A DNA stretch of 40,399 nucleotides from a virus, in the IMG/VR virus record IMGVR_UViG_3300036870_000049, positions 1 to 40,399 of that record. The stretch is one strand, 5' to 3'. Shown here one piece after another: positions 24,911 through 32,077 of the stretch. The position numbers were made by a program, and so were the translations under genes. Position 1 is the stretch's first letter. Every line of letters starts with the position of its first letter. Under the pieces are notes generated by a model, which was not told the origin of the DNA, made no database searches, and saw only the letters and a program-made list of their open reading frames with translations.

Positions 24911-25356
24911 GCGAGCGACTGGACACGATCACCGACGAACTGTTGGCGCTGAAGACCGGTCAGGGGGTCATCAATCCGGCCGAGGTCGTGCAATGGGCGC
25001 GGGACAATCCCGCCTCGCGTCTGTACTCCGCCCTGACCTGGGACAACGAGGCGGCGGCTGAACGGTATCGCATCTGGCAGGTGCGGGCGCTGATCTCGGT
25101 GCATATCGTCGATGTCGATGGCGGACGAAAGTTCGTCTCGCTGTCGGTTGACCGAACCGGCGGGCATTCAGGCGGCTACCGGCCGCTCAGCGATGTCATG
25201 GAAGACGAGAAATTGCGCGATGTCTTGCTGAAGGACGCGTTCACGGAGCTGGAACGCGTGCAGAAGCGGTTCGCCAAACTGAAGGAACTGGCCGGGGTCT
25301 GGAACGAACTCCACAAAGTCAGGCGCCGCCGGGTGATCGCGAAGGCGGCGGCGTAA
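24907..25356 (+). CDS. Hypothetical phage protein
   Basis: 149 residues, translationally coupled (ATGA) to the 233-residue protein. The N-terminus VINPAEVVQWARDNPASRLY followed by ALTWDNEAAAERYRIWQVRA resembles a phage family in which a Trp-rich helical segment reads 'W(A/D)xDNPxSxLHxxFxWDDxxAAxxYRxxQAR'. The C-terminus is basic with a helix (LERVQKRFAKLKELAGVWNE). The combination is often found near recombination or replication genes in other phages. The function is unknown. Confidence 0.75.
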   Translation: MSERLDTITDELLALKTGQGVINPAEVVQWARDNPASRLYSALTWDNEAAAERYRIWQVRALISVHIVDVDGGRKFVSLSVDRTGGHSGGYRPLSDVMEDEKLRDVLLKDAFTELERVQKRFAKLKELAGVWNELHKVRRRRVIAKAAA

Positions 25357-25359
25357 CGC

Positions 25360-25640
25360 GGCAGGCACGGCAGGGCAGGGCCGGGCATGGCACGGCGCGG
25401 CATGGCGCGGCAGGCGTGGCTCGGCGTGGATCGGCAGGGCTCGGCGCGGCTCGGCCCGGCTTGGCAGGCGCGGCATGGCACGGCGGGGCACGGCTGGGCT
25501 CGGCACGGCTTGGCAGGCGAGGCGAGGCACGGCAACGCCTGGCGCGGCTTGGCCGGGCTCGGCAGGCGAGGCGAGGCTTGGCACGGCGGAGCTGGGCGCG
25601 GCTAGGCCTGGCAGGCAGGGTGGGGCGCGGCAGGCGGGGC
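25360..25640. repeat. GGCNN pentanucleotide repeat with 49-bp super-period
   Basis: About 280 bp made almost wholly of GGCNN units on the plus strand. The heptamer GGCAGGC, where one unit is a base short, recurs at 25360, 25409, 25463, 25512, 25561, 25610 and 25629. The steps are 49, 54, 49, 49, 49 and 19 bp, so a 49-bp super-unit (nine pentamers plus four bases) has been duplicated. Most frames on both strands lack stops simply because of composition, so apparent open frames here are not genes. It fills the gap between two converging genes (stops at 25356 and 25665). Confidence 0.9.
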
Positions 25641-25664
25641 CTGTCGCCCCTACTTCCGCGCCGC

Positions 25665-27065
25665 TTACGCCGTGACCGCCAACCGCGCGCGCTCGACCTC
25701 GGCGAAGGTGCGGCCGTCGCTCTCCAGCGTGGCTTCGGCACCAGCGAACGCCATCCAGCGGCGGATGGCGACGTCCACGTATTGCGGCGAGATCTCGATG
25801 GCGTGGCAGACGCGGCCGGTCATCTCGGCGGCGATGATGGTCGTGCCGGAGCCGACGAAGGGGTCGTAGACCGCCTGTCCGGGACTGGAGTTGTTCTCGA
25901 TCGGGCGGCGCATGCACTCGACGGGCTTCTGGGTGCTGTGGCCGGTTTCACTGGTGTTGTGTTCAATGTTCCAGGTGGTCGTTTGCTTGTGATCACCCGA
26001 CCAATGACCGTTCGCACCCTTGCGAACAGCATACCAACAGCACTCGTGCTGTGAATGATAATGGCCCCGACTCAGGACAAACCGAGATTTCACCCAAACC
26101 AGATGCGTGCGGACCTCAAGCCCAGCTAGTCTTAGATTGTCAGCGACAGGGCCGCCCTGAAGCCAGTTATGCCAAACATACGCCACGTCGCCAGGGAACA
26201 GCACCCACGCGTCTGACCAGTCGGAGCGGCCGTCGTTGGCCACCGCGCCTGTTGCGCGCCCTCCGGACTTGCCACCAAGCACGTCGTCACGCCACCCCGC
26301 CAGATACTCCACTCCATACGGCGGATCGGTGACCATTAGGTGCGGCTTCACGTCCGCCAGCGTCTTCTCAACGCACGGGGCACTCGTTGCATCCCCGCAC
26401 ACCAGCCGATGACGCCCGAGCAGCCACACATCGCCCAGGACCGTCACCGCCTCCGCCTGGACCTCCGGCACGTCGTCGGGGTCGGTGTTGCCCCCCGCCG
26501 GGCCGAACAGCTTATCGACCTCCAGCGGATCGAAGCCCGTGAGGTCGAGGTCGAAGCCCATGTCGCGCAGGTCGCCCAGTTCCAGCCGCAGGAGGTCGTC
26601 ATCCCAGCCCGCGTCCTCGGCCAGCCGGTTGTCCGCGATGACGTACGCCCTACGCTGAGCCGCCGTCAGGTGCTTCAGCTCGATCGTGGGCACCGTCTCC
26701 AACCCGAGCTGCTGCGCCGCCATCAGGCGCCCGTGCCCGGCGATCACGCCGGCGTCGCCATCGGTCAGGATCGGGTTGGTGAAACCGAACTCGCGGATCG
26801 AGCGAACGATTTTGGAAATCTGTGAATCGGAATGGGTCCTTGGATTATTTTCGTAACCACGAAGCTCGTCGGTTTTCACCATCCGGTAGCGCGGAAACCG
26901 GGCGGCCATGGCCTCGCCGTCCGCTGCTTCACGCGCGCGGGGAGTCAATTTGGGTGGCGGCGAGGGGCGGCCGGCGCCCGCGCGCCGCGCGCCGGCGGGC
27001 TCCGGCGTTCGTTCCGGAGAATTATCGACCGGTTTCTTCTTCGCCGTCATCTCCGTCACTTTCAT
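25665..27065 (-). CDS. ParB-domain fused DNA methyltransferase (beta class, N6-A or N4-C)
   Basis: 466 residues. The ParB/sulfiredoxin-like domain lies at about 60-150, with ENNPRTHSDSQISKIVRSI and VIAGHGRLMAAQQLG. The methyltransferase domain shows catalytic motif IV DPPY at 247-250, then STQKPVE (377-383) and the AdoMet-binding motif I DPFVGSGTT at 401-409. The IV-before-I order is that of beta-class enzymes, which include CcrM and HinfI (GANTC). The specificity of this enzyme cannot be read from the sequence. It would methylate phage and perhaps host DNA. It is the last gene of the leftward early operon, but it has its own palindrome over the start codon. A second Met at codon 6 is possible. 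Confidence 0.92.
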   Translation of the reverse strand: MKVTEMTAKKKPVDNSPERTPEPAGARRAGAGRPSPPPKLTPRAREAADGEAMAARFPRYRMVKTDELRGYENNPRTHSDSQISKIVRSIREFGFTNPILTDGDAGVIAGHGRLMAAQQLGLETVPTIELKHLTAAQRRAYVIADNRLAEDAGWDDDLLRLELGDLRDMGFDLDLTGFDPLEVDKLFGPAGGNTDPDDVPEVQAEAVTVLGDVWLLGRHRLVCGDATSAPCVEKTLADVKPHLMVTDPPYGVEYLAGWRDDVLGGKSGGRATGAVANDGRSDWSDAWVLFPGDVAYVWHNWLQGGPVADNLRLAGLEVRTHLVWVKSRFVLSRGHYHSQHECCWYAVRKGANGHWSGDHKQTTTWNIEHNTSETGHSTQKPVECMRRPIENNSSPGQAVYDPFVGSGTTIIAAEMTGRVCHAIEISPQYVDVAIRRWMAFAGAEATLESDGRTFAEVERARLAVTA

Positions 27066-27083
27066 TCCGATAATTTATCGGAA
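27065..27083. promoter_or_regulatory. 19-bp perfect palindrome over the methyltransferase start, candidate operator
   Basis: TTCCGATAA-T-TTATCGGAA overlaps the first base of the start codon. A second palindrome, CTCGT-T-ACGAG, lies at 27095-27105, and GAATTATCGAC occurs at 27019-27029 and 27106-27116. On the minus strand TAAATT within the palindrome ends 6 nt before ATG and could be a -10 box, though no good -35 is seen. It would suit autoregulation of the methyltransferase. Confidence 0.55.
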
Positions 27084-27144
27084 ACGGTATTTAACTCGTT
27101 ACGAGGAATTATCGACGCGCCGGACACCGCCGGGAAACCGGGGA

Positions 27145-28050
27145 TCACCGGGGGAGGTATTTCGCGGAGGAATCACCCGGCCGAGCGTGCGTATACCGCG
27201 TGGTGGTGGTCAAACTGGCATGACCGAGCGTCGCCTGGACGACGTGCACCGGGGCGCCGCGCGTGAGGCTGTGACTGGCATGGCTGTGCCGGAAGTAATG
27301 CGGGGAGATTTCGCGGGGCAGGTTCGCGCGCTGCACGGCTTTCTTGACCGTGACCCAGACATCCCGCCGCCCCATGGCAACGCCGCGTTTGGCCGTGCTG
27401 CGACTCCGGAACACCGGATCGTCCGGGCCATCCAGCCGAAGCTTGAGCCCGAGAAGCTGCTCGGCCATGAACGCGGGGATCAGCACCTCGCGCGTCTTGC
27501 CGCCCTTGCCGAACACCGTCAGTTGCGCCTCCCCGCCATCGCGTGGGGTCACGTGACGCCAGCGGAGGCCGGACGCCTCGGAGATCCGCAGGCCGGCGAT
27601 GTAGAGCAGCCGGAGGAGAGCGTTGTCCCGCTTGTTCCGCAGGACCCCCAGCAGCTTCGTCATCTGTTCCTCGGTGACGATGCGCCGCGCCAGTTGGTCC
27701 TCGATCGGCGGCATCGTGACCGCCGCCGCGACATTCCACTGGAGGTAGCCGATCTTGTGCGCGAAGCTGAACAGCGATCGGACGGCCGAGAGCCGGCGGG
27801 CCACGCTCGCGGGCTTATGGATGGCCTCCATGGCCAGGCCCCAGCCCTGGATATCGCGCAGGACCACCTCGCGGAGCGGCTTCGGGACCGCGCGCCGGAA
27901 ATGCTCCACGTCATTGCGGAACGCGCTCAGGGTCATCTGCGATCGGTACCGGCCGAGCCACAGGTCGATCATCTGCTCATCGGAGGACGCCTGCGCCGGG
28001 GCCTGGGCTGACGGGTCATAAGGAACGACGGCGGCGGATTTCGTTTCCAT
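27145..28050 (-). CDS. Tyrosine recombinase, XerC/D-like
   Basis: 301 residues, the size of XerC/XerD. N-terminal SAM-like core-binding domain to about 115, catalytic domain after. Catalytic residues are all visible: Arg155 (AGLRISEASGLRW), Lys182/185 (FGKGGKTREV), His251-x-x-Arg254 (SPHYFRHSHASH), His277 (LGHASLTTT) and nucleophile Tyr286 (TTRYTH). It lies in the leftward early operon, far from attP, whereas the integrase at 36377-37423 is adjacent to attP. It may resolve genome dimers, act on a second site, or mobilise something else. No matching recombination site was recognised nearby. Confidence 0.92.
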   Translation of the reverse strand: METKSAAVVPYDPSAQAPAQASSDEQMIDLWLGRYRSQMTLSAFRNDVEHFRRAVPKPLREVVLRDIQGWGLAMEAIHKPASVARRLSAVRSLFSFAHKIGYLQWNVAAAVTMPPIEDQLARRIVTEEQMTKLLGVLRNKRDNALLRLLYIAGLRISEASGLRWRHVTPRDGGEAQLTVFGKGGKTREVLIPAFMAEQLLGLKLRLDGPDDPVFRSRSTAKRGVAMGRRDVWVTVKKAVQRANLPREISPHYFRHSHASHSLTRGAPVHVVQATLGHASLTTTTRYTHARPGDSSAKYLPR

Positions 28051-28368
28051 TCCGAATCACCTAATAGCTCTTACGTTGCTGGAATACGGCGCAAATCCGC
28101 CACTTTTCGTTCTGGTTCGTCACAGACAAGCGGGGGACCGTCACCACAATAGTCCAGTCGGCGACTCAGTTATCGGCGCTCGCCGGCCGGGGCGTCAACG
28201 CGGGCGTTCGGTCGGCCCCTTATGGGCCTCCGCGTTGCCGCCAGATAAATCGCCAGAAAGACGCCCCGTGATGTCCTCGCAGGCATACGGCGCGCGTGAA
28301 GGCGCGGCAGCGCAACCAGGCGGTGCCTCCGGTTGGCTGGCGTCTGATGCGGCGGCGTGCTTTCACAT
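28051..28368. other. Intergenic stretch without a convincing gene
   Basis: 318 bp upstream of the XerC/D-like gene. I see no ORF with family features, no clear promoter in either direction, and no RNA gene. Apparent open frames are short or antisense. The part nearest the recombinase (28051-28130) is lower in G+C and could hold its promoter. Confidence 0.4.
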
Positions 28369-28647
28369 TCATCGGCGCTCGCTCCCGCCGGGGTCAACGG
28401 CGGTGTTGAGGTAGAGCCAGGCCGCGGCGGTGCGGCGGAGCTGCGCCGAGCGGTCGACGTGGCGGGAGGCGTCGGCATGGTAGAGTTCGCCCATCACCTG
28501 ACGCACCTCGGGGGCGGCCTCGATCACGTCAGCCACGAACACCCGACAATTCGCGCACCAACCGTGAGCCGCGTCGTACGGGTTGGTGGAAAACAGCCCG
28601 CACAAGGGGCAACGGAAGTATCCCGGACGTTCGACCTGACCGAACAT
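28369..28647 (-). CDS. Small zinc-finger protein
   Basis: 92 residues. Cys13-x2-Cys16 (FRCPLCGLF) and Cys31-x2-Cys34 (WCANCRVF) form a probable zinc ribbon. The second half is a helical segment (DVIEAAPEVRQVMGELYHAD). It lies in the leftward early operon. Such phage proteins often bind nucleic acid or a host polymerase, but nothing here decides this. Confidence 0.75.
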   Translation of the reverse strand: MFGQVERPGYFRCPLCGLFSTNPYDAAHGWCANCRVFVADVIEAAPEVRQVMGELYHADASRHVDRSAQLRRTAAAWLYLNTAVDPGGSERR

Positions 28648-28703
28648 GACGCACGACTATGCGCCCGTCGAACAGGGAAGCAAGAACCGTGGCGCGCGGC
28701 CGG

Positions 28704-29024
28704 CTAATTGATCGAGCGAACTGACCCGTCATCGGGATCTGGCTTCTTCGCCAGGCTATTGGGGTTCGCGAACAAATGCCCCAACCTTTTCAGGGCCGGT
28801 CCGGCATCCGGGATACGCTCGGGTCCGGCCACTTGCAGCACCATTTTATCGTCGAAACACAGGAGGGTTTCACACTGGAGGCACATGCCCATCGCCCCCG
28901 GCTGCTGCTCCCCGGCCCAGATATAACCGCCGCCATCCGGCATGAAGATCCCACAGCAAGGCAGCAGACGACCTTCCGACCGTGGCCTCTTCGGCCGGCG
29001 CGGCGTTACTCTCCTTGCAGCCAT
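28704..29024 (-). CDS. Cys-containing hypothetical protein
   Basis: 106 residues. Basic N-terminus (RRVTPRRPKRPRSEGR), then Cys23/24 and Cys48-x2-Cys51 plus Cys56 (MCLQCETLLCF), possibly metal-binding. The C-terminus has PDAGPALKRLGHLFANPN. It directly follows the GANTC-rich intergenic region in transcription order. No family recognised. Confidence 0.6.
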   Translation of the reverse strand: MAARRVTPRRPKRPRSEGRLLPCCGIFMPDGGGYIWAGEQQPGAMGMCLQCETLLCFDDKMVLQVAGPERIPDAGPALKRLGHLFANPNSLAKKPDPDDGSVRSIN

Positions 29025-29616
29025 GCGGCACCTCCCAACAGGACCGTGTGGTCAGAGGCCGGGTCGGATCTCGCCATCCGATTCGGCCTCGCTCTTATGT
29101 CGGGTATCGGAAATTAGACGATAACGACAGGGGCATATTGTGCATTAACTGAAACGCCGTCAAGCGCCGTTGCGGTGTTTCCCCGCGCTCGACGTCTGGT
29201 CAGTCCCGCGCGCTCTCCGCCGGCACGTTGTTCCCGAGCCGTCTTGCCTTCCCGCGGGGGGTCAGCCGCCGCTTGGCGGCGTAGGGGGGGCGCAGCCCAC
29301 CTTACATGACGGCCCGACCGGCGCGCAGCGCTCCGCAAGTAATGATTCTTTCTTAAAGACGGGATGTTCGGACACTGAGTCCGACTACAAAGACAGTGAG
29401 TCCATGTCTTTTCGCCGCCAGCCGCCACGGACCGCCGCATGCGAAACGAAATGCCGGATCGTTACCGCGATTTGACTCAGAATCGGGTCCGCGATTCGCC
29501 CGCGGGGACTGTTCTCAAGGGATTTTCAGAGGGGAATCGGACCGATTCGGAGGTCGGCGCAGCCGTTCGCGCCGGGGATCACCTGGTTGCCACGCGGCGC
29601 GCGCCAGGCGCGTAAC
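29025..29616. other. Large intergenic region, candidate origin/control region
   Basis: About 590 bp between the probable replication gene and the next early gene, with no convincing coding sequence on either strand. It contains a locally less G+C-rich part (29340-29560) carrying eight GANTC sites and several palindromes, described separately, and a small hairpin (GCCGCC...GGCGGC) at 29265-29280. Location directly after a replication-type gene and site density make it the best candidate for an origin or regulatory hub. Confidence 0.5.
29344..29548. promoter_or_regulatory. GANTC cluster with palindromes
   Basis: Eight GANTC sites start at 29344, 29377, 29398, 29474, 29480, 29493, 29534 and 29544. 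For base composition like this genome's, chance gives less than one in 205 bp. GACACTGAGTCC (29371-29382) and GACAGTGAGTCC (29392-29403) are direct repeats 21 bp apart, two helical turns. Two inverted repeats share the arm GAATCG/CGATTC, at 29480-29497 and 29534-29548 (the latter a perfect GAATCGG-A-CCGATTC), with centres about 52 bp apart. These fit binding sites for a protein such as a GcrA-like regulator or an initiator. Confidence 0.65.
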
Positions 29617-30453
29617 TCAGGCGGGCGCGGGTCGGGTCCTGTTCTTCGGGGCGGGGGGGCGGCTCAGGCCACCGTCGCGCAGCACGAGGCCGAACAAGGC
29701 GGCGAGGCGAGCGCCGCCAGTGAGCGCGCGGAATGCCGGAGGCGGCGGGACGGGATCGGCTCCCTCGACATCCGCCGGCAGTGGGACGGGTTCCTCATCC
29801 ATGGTGGCAATGTAGATGTTCGCGTCACGCCACCAATTGTCGCCGTCGCGATAAGGGACGCTCATGACCTGGAACAGGCCGGCCCCTTCAAGCAAGCGGG
29901 TGGCCCGCTGGATGTGGCGGGCGCAGTATTTCGCGACCGTCGCGATGCCCTTCAGGCCAGCCCAGGTGAATCCCCGTGCCTTTTCCAGGACAACCAACGC
30001 CTCGGCCGTCGCTTCGAGGCACCGCGCTGATACGCCCCGACCGACTAGGGTGGGGATCACGTCCCGAACGCGGTTCATGAAGCCGCCCATTGGCGTCTTG
30101 CGCGGCAGCGACTCCGGAAGAAGGGTTTTCAGGATTTTGAGGCGCTCGATGGGAAGATCAGCCGCGGCCTGGACCGAGGGCGGGAGCGCGGAGGCGATGC
30201 CCTCGAAACGGCCCGCCGGTTCCTCGCCGCGCGCGATCGCCGCCGCCACGCCACGCCTGCGCGCCTCCCTGGCGGCGTCCGTGGTTTCAGCGGGAGGAAC
30301 GGCTGGCGGAGGCAATGGTGGCGCGATCCGTACCTCGACGCCGGCGAGCGTGGCCGCCTCATTGAGCGGCGCCAGACCCGCGGCCTCGCGCTCGGCTGAG
30401 ATTGCCTTGCGAGCGTCAAGCTCAAGCCATTTTTTGCGGAGATAATCGCTCAT
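29617..30453 (-). CDS. Probable replication protein with winged-helix domain
   Basis: 278 residues, start overlapping the previous stop as ATGA. After an Ala/Pro-rich N-terminus, residues about 100-200 contain SVQAAADLPIERLKILKTLL, then SARCLEATAEALVVLEKARG and FTWAGLKGIATVAKYCARHI followed by QRATRLLEGAGLFQVMS. That pattern is a helix-turn-helix followed by a 'RatrlLexaGLfqv' wing, as in plasmid/phage replication initiators that use winged helices. The C-terminus is Pro-rich. It sits just upstream of the GANTC-rich region. I assign replication by pattern and place; it could instead be a transcription regulator. Confidence 0.65.
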   Translation of the reverse strand: MSDYLRKKWLELDARKAISAEREAAGLAPLNEAATLAGVEVRIAPPLPPPAVPPAETTDAAREARRRGVAAAIARGEEPAGRFEGIASALPPSVQAAADLPIERLKILKTLLPESLPRKTPMGGFMNRVRDVIPTLVGRGVSARCLEATAEALVVLEKARGFTWAGLKGIATVAKYCARHIQRATRLLEGAGLFQVMSVPYRDGDNWWRDANIYIATMDEEPVPLPADVEGADPVPPPPAFRALTGGARLAALFGLVLRDGGLSRPPAPKNRTRPAPA

Positions 30454-30761
30454 GGCGCCATCGCCGCCGCGCGCGCATCGAGCAGCTCGTCCCGCGTCAA
30501 CGGGCGCCGCTCGATGTCATTCCGGTTCGCCGCTTTCGGGACCACGAACGCCGCCGGGCCGAGTTGCGCGCGCGTCGCCGCGAGCTGCGCCGGGGCCAAC
30601 ACGGCGATCGGGCGCACCGGGTATTTCGCCGACAGCGCGAACGCGGCGCGGTTTCTCTCGAATGCCTGTTCCGCCAGGGTCGGGGGAAGAGGTCGGTGGA
30701 TCGGAGTCGGAGTCGGAGTCGGAGTCTGAGTCGCGTGCGGGGGGAGCTTCCCCTCGGCCAT
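30450..30761 (-). CDS. Hypothetical protein with Thr-Pro repeat
   Basis: 103 residues. Residues 11-20 (TQTPTPTPTP) are encoded by the hexanucleotide repeat at 30703-30733. The rest contains PTLAEQAFERNRAAFALSAK and LAPAQLAATRAQLGPAAFVV. Overlaps both neighbours by ATGA or TGATG. Function unknown; the coupling to the replication gene suggests a related task. Confidence 0.65.
   Translation of the reverse strand: MAEGKLPPHATQTPTPTPTPIHRPLPPTLAEQAFERNRAAFALSAKYPVRPIAVLAPAQLAATRAQLGPAAFVVPKAANRNDIERRPLTRDELLDARAAAMAP
30703..30733. repeat. Hexanucleotide repeat creating five evenly spaced GAGTC sites
   Basis: GGAGTC repeated four times followed by TGAGTC. The five GAGTC (GANTC) sites start at 30704, 30710, 30716, 30722 and 30728, exactly 6 bp apart. 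The unit keeps the frame of the Thr-Pro repeat on the minus strand, so copy number could vary without a frameshift. Confidence 0.9.
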
Positions 30762-31093
30762 CAGACGTCCGCCACCGCTGGATCGCCGGCGCGCGCCAGC
30801 TCCGGGGTAAGTCCCGGCGCCTCGTCGGGGGTGTCGTCCGCCGGCGCCTCGACCAAAGGGAATCCCTCCCCGGTCCAGGCGAGCGACAGGGCATCCAACG
30901 CGCGCAGCTCCGCCCAGAGCGCGAACACCGGCCCGTCGCCGTAGCGGCGCACGCCCTCGGCCAGGGGCGCGTCGAACGGCGGGTGCCCGGGCTTGAGCGC
31001 GGCGCGCAGCGCGTGGCTGGCGACGAGGGCGTTGTCGATCGCGCGGCCGACCTGGAGCAGGCGGGAGGCCAGCTCGGGCTGGATCTGGGTCAC
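30761..31093 (-). CDS. Hypothetical protein, GTG start
   Basis: 110 residues with a GTG start overlapping the previous stop (GTGA). Helical (ELASRLLQVGRAIDNALVAS, ALWAELRALDALSLAW), then an acidic Pro-rich C-terminus (EAPADDTPDEAPGLTPEL). Early-left operon member without a recognisable family. Confidence 0.65.
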   Translation of the reverse strand: MTQIQPELASRLLQVGRAIDNALVASHALRAALKPGHPPFDAPLAEGVRRYGDGPVFALWAELRALDALSLAWTGEGFPLVEAPADDTPDEAPGLTPELARAGDPAVADV

Positions 31094-31374
31094 GACGGCC
31101 TGGCCCCGGATCGCACCCGCTCCGCCTGATGCTCCACTTCCGAGAGCTTCCGGCGAACTACGCGGGCGACGTGATCCAACGCCGCGACGGGATCATCGTA
31201 TGCGACCGCATAGGTGCCGAGCAGGCCGCCAATGACATTGAACCGGTCCTCCGGGGCGATGCGGAGCAATGCCTCCGCGAGTGGGCGCGTCAGATCGAAT
31301 GCGCGGTTCACTTCGTCCTGCGATGGATCGCCCTCGGTCACCATGGCCGTCGCGTGCCGGGTTCGTTCGCTCAT
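31090..31374 (-). CDS. Hypothetical early protein
   Basis: 94 residues. The ATG at 31374 is chosen because it overlaps the previous stop (ATGA). Helical throughout: DEVNRAFDLTRPLAEALLRI, FNVIGGLLGTYAVAYDDPVA, VVRRKLSEVEHQAERVRSG. No motif recognised. The tight coupling indicates a real gene of the early-left operon. Confidence 0.65.
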   Translation of the reverse strand: MSERTRHATAMVTEGDPSQDEVNRAFDLTRPLAEALLRIAPEDRFNVIGGLLGTYAVAYDDPVAALDHVARVVRRKLSEVEHQAERVRSGARPS

Positions 31375-31625
31375 GGCGGCAGCCCCAGGATCAGGTCGAT
31401 CAGATCGAGTTGGGCCGATTCCCGCCGAACCCGGAACCGCGCGCGCGCCGAGGCCCGCGTGATCGGCGGGGTGCGTTGCGCGGCGGGGTTCCGGTCGGCG
31501 TTCCGTGCCGCCTCGCGGGAGCAATCGACACAGAGGTCGGGCGCCTTGCGGCGGCGCGAAAGGAATTTGGTGTCCGGCCCGCGGCCGGCGCAGGCGGCGC
31601 ATTCGCGGGCGCGCGGGCGGGTCAT
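31371..31625 (-). CDS. Small zinc-ribbon protein
   Basis: 84 residues. Cys9-x2-Cys12 (ECAACAGRG) and Cys32-x2-Cys35 (LCVDCSRE) form a zinc ribbon, followed by a basic Arg/Ala-rich part and a C-terminal LDLIDLILGLPP. It overlaps the GcrA-like gene upstream and the next gene downstream by 4 bp each. A nucleic-acid-binding or regulatory role is possible; not assigned. Confidence 0.7.
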   Translation of the reverse strand: MTRPRARECAACAGRGPDTKFLSRRRKAPDLCVDCSREAARNADRNPAAQRTPPITRASARARFRVRRESAQLDLIDLILGLPP

Positions 31626-31993
31626 GGACGCGAACCGCCGGACCCGGCGGCCTCCGACTCTGACGGCAGGGGCGGCAACGTCGAAGCCGGGACCGGAATC
31701 CTCCGCGCTCCCCCGGAAGCGGCGCGGCGCGGATCATCGCCGTCCCGCATGATCGGTGAGGGCCGCGCCTCCAGGATGCCGAGCGCCTTGAGCCGGTGCA
31801 CCTTGCCGAGCAGCGCGTTCTTGGTGAGCCGAAGCTGGGCCGCGAGCGCCTCGGTCTTCTCCCCGGCATTCCAGCCGGCACACAGGGCGAGCAACCGCTC
31901 AAGGGGCCAGGTGGCGGTCACGTGAGGTGCCAGGATGGTCCGCAATTCAGCCTCGGTGGGCCTCGGGCAAGAGCGTGGCGCGCTTCCATTCAT
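31622..31993 (-). CDS. GcrA-like cell-cycle regulator family protein
   Basis: 123 residues. Residues about 29-70 (WPLERLLALCAGWNAGEKTE, then ALAAQLRLTKNALLGKVHRL) match the N-terminal domain of GcrA, in which W..ER...L...W..G.s...IA..L...TrNAviGKvhRL is conserved. ARPSPI after it is also seen in phage relatives. In Caulobacter and relatives GcrA binds DNA and sigma70 and activates promoters with CcrM-methylated GANTC. The C-terminus here is Pro/Ser-rich and does not resemble the sigma-binding domain by eye. The early operon also encodes a beta-class methyltransferase, and the genome has GANTC clusters. Confidence 0.8.
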   Translation of the reverse strand: MNGSAPRSCPRPTEAELRTILAPHVTATWPLERLLALCAGWNAGEKTEALAAQLRLTKNALLGKVHRLKALGILEARPSPIMRDGDDPRRAASGGARRIPVPASTLPPLPSESEAAGSGGSRP

Positions 31994-32077
31994 CGCGGCG
32001 CCTCCCGGCGCGCGTCTCGCATCGCGCGGCTCATTCGATCCTCAGCCCATCGACTGAGTGCGCGACCTGGCGCGGCC

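Noticed and set aside
25168-26054. Several long open frames on both strands across the GGCNN tract, encoding Arg/His/Ala-rich repeats
   Set aside because: The composition and 5-bp/49-bp period leave all frames nearly free of stops, and each repeat unit shifts frame. They have no family features.
29114-29440. A 108-codon minus-strand open frame in the intergenic region
   Set aside because: Basic low-complexity translation, no ribosome binding site, and it runs through the GANTC-rich regulatory region.
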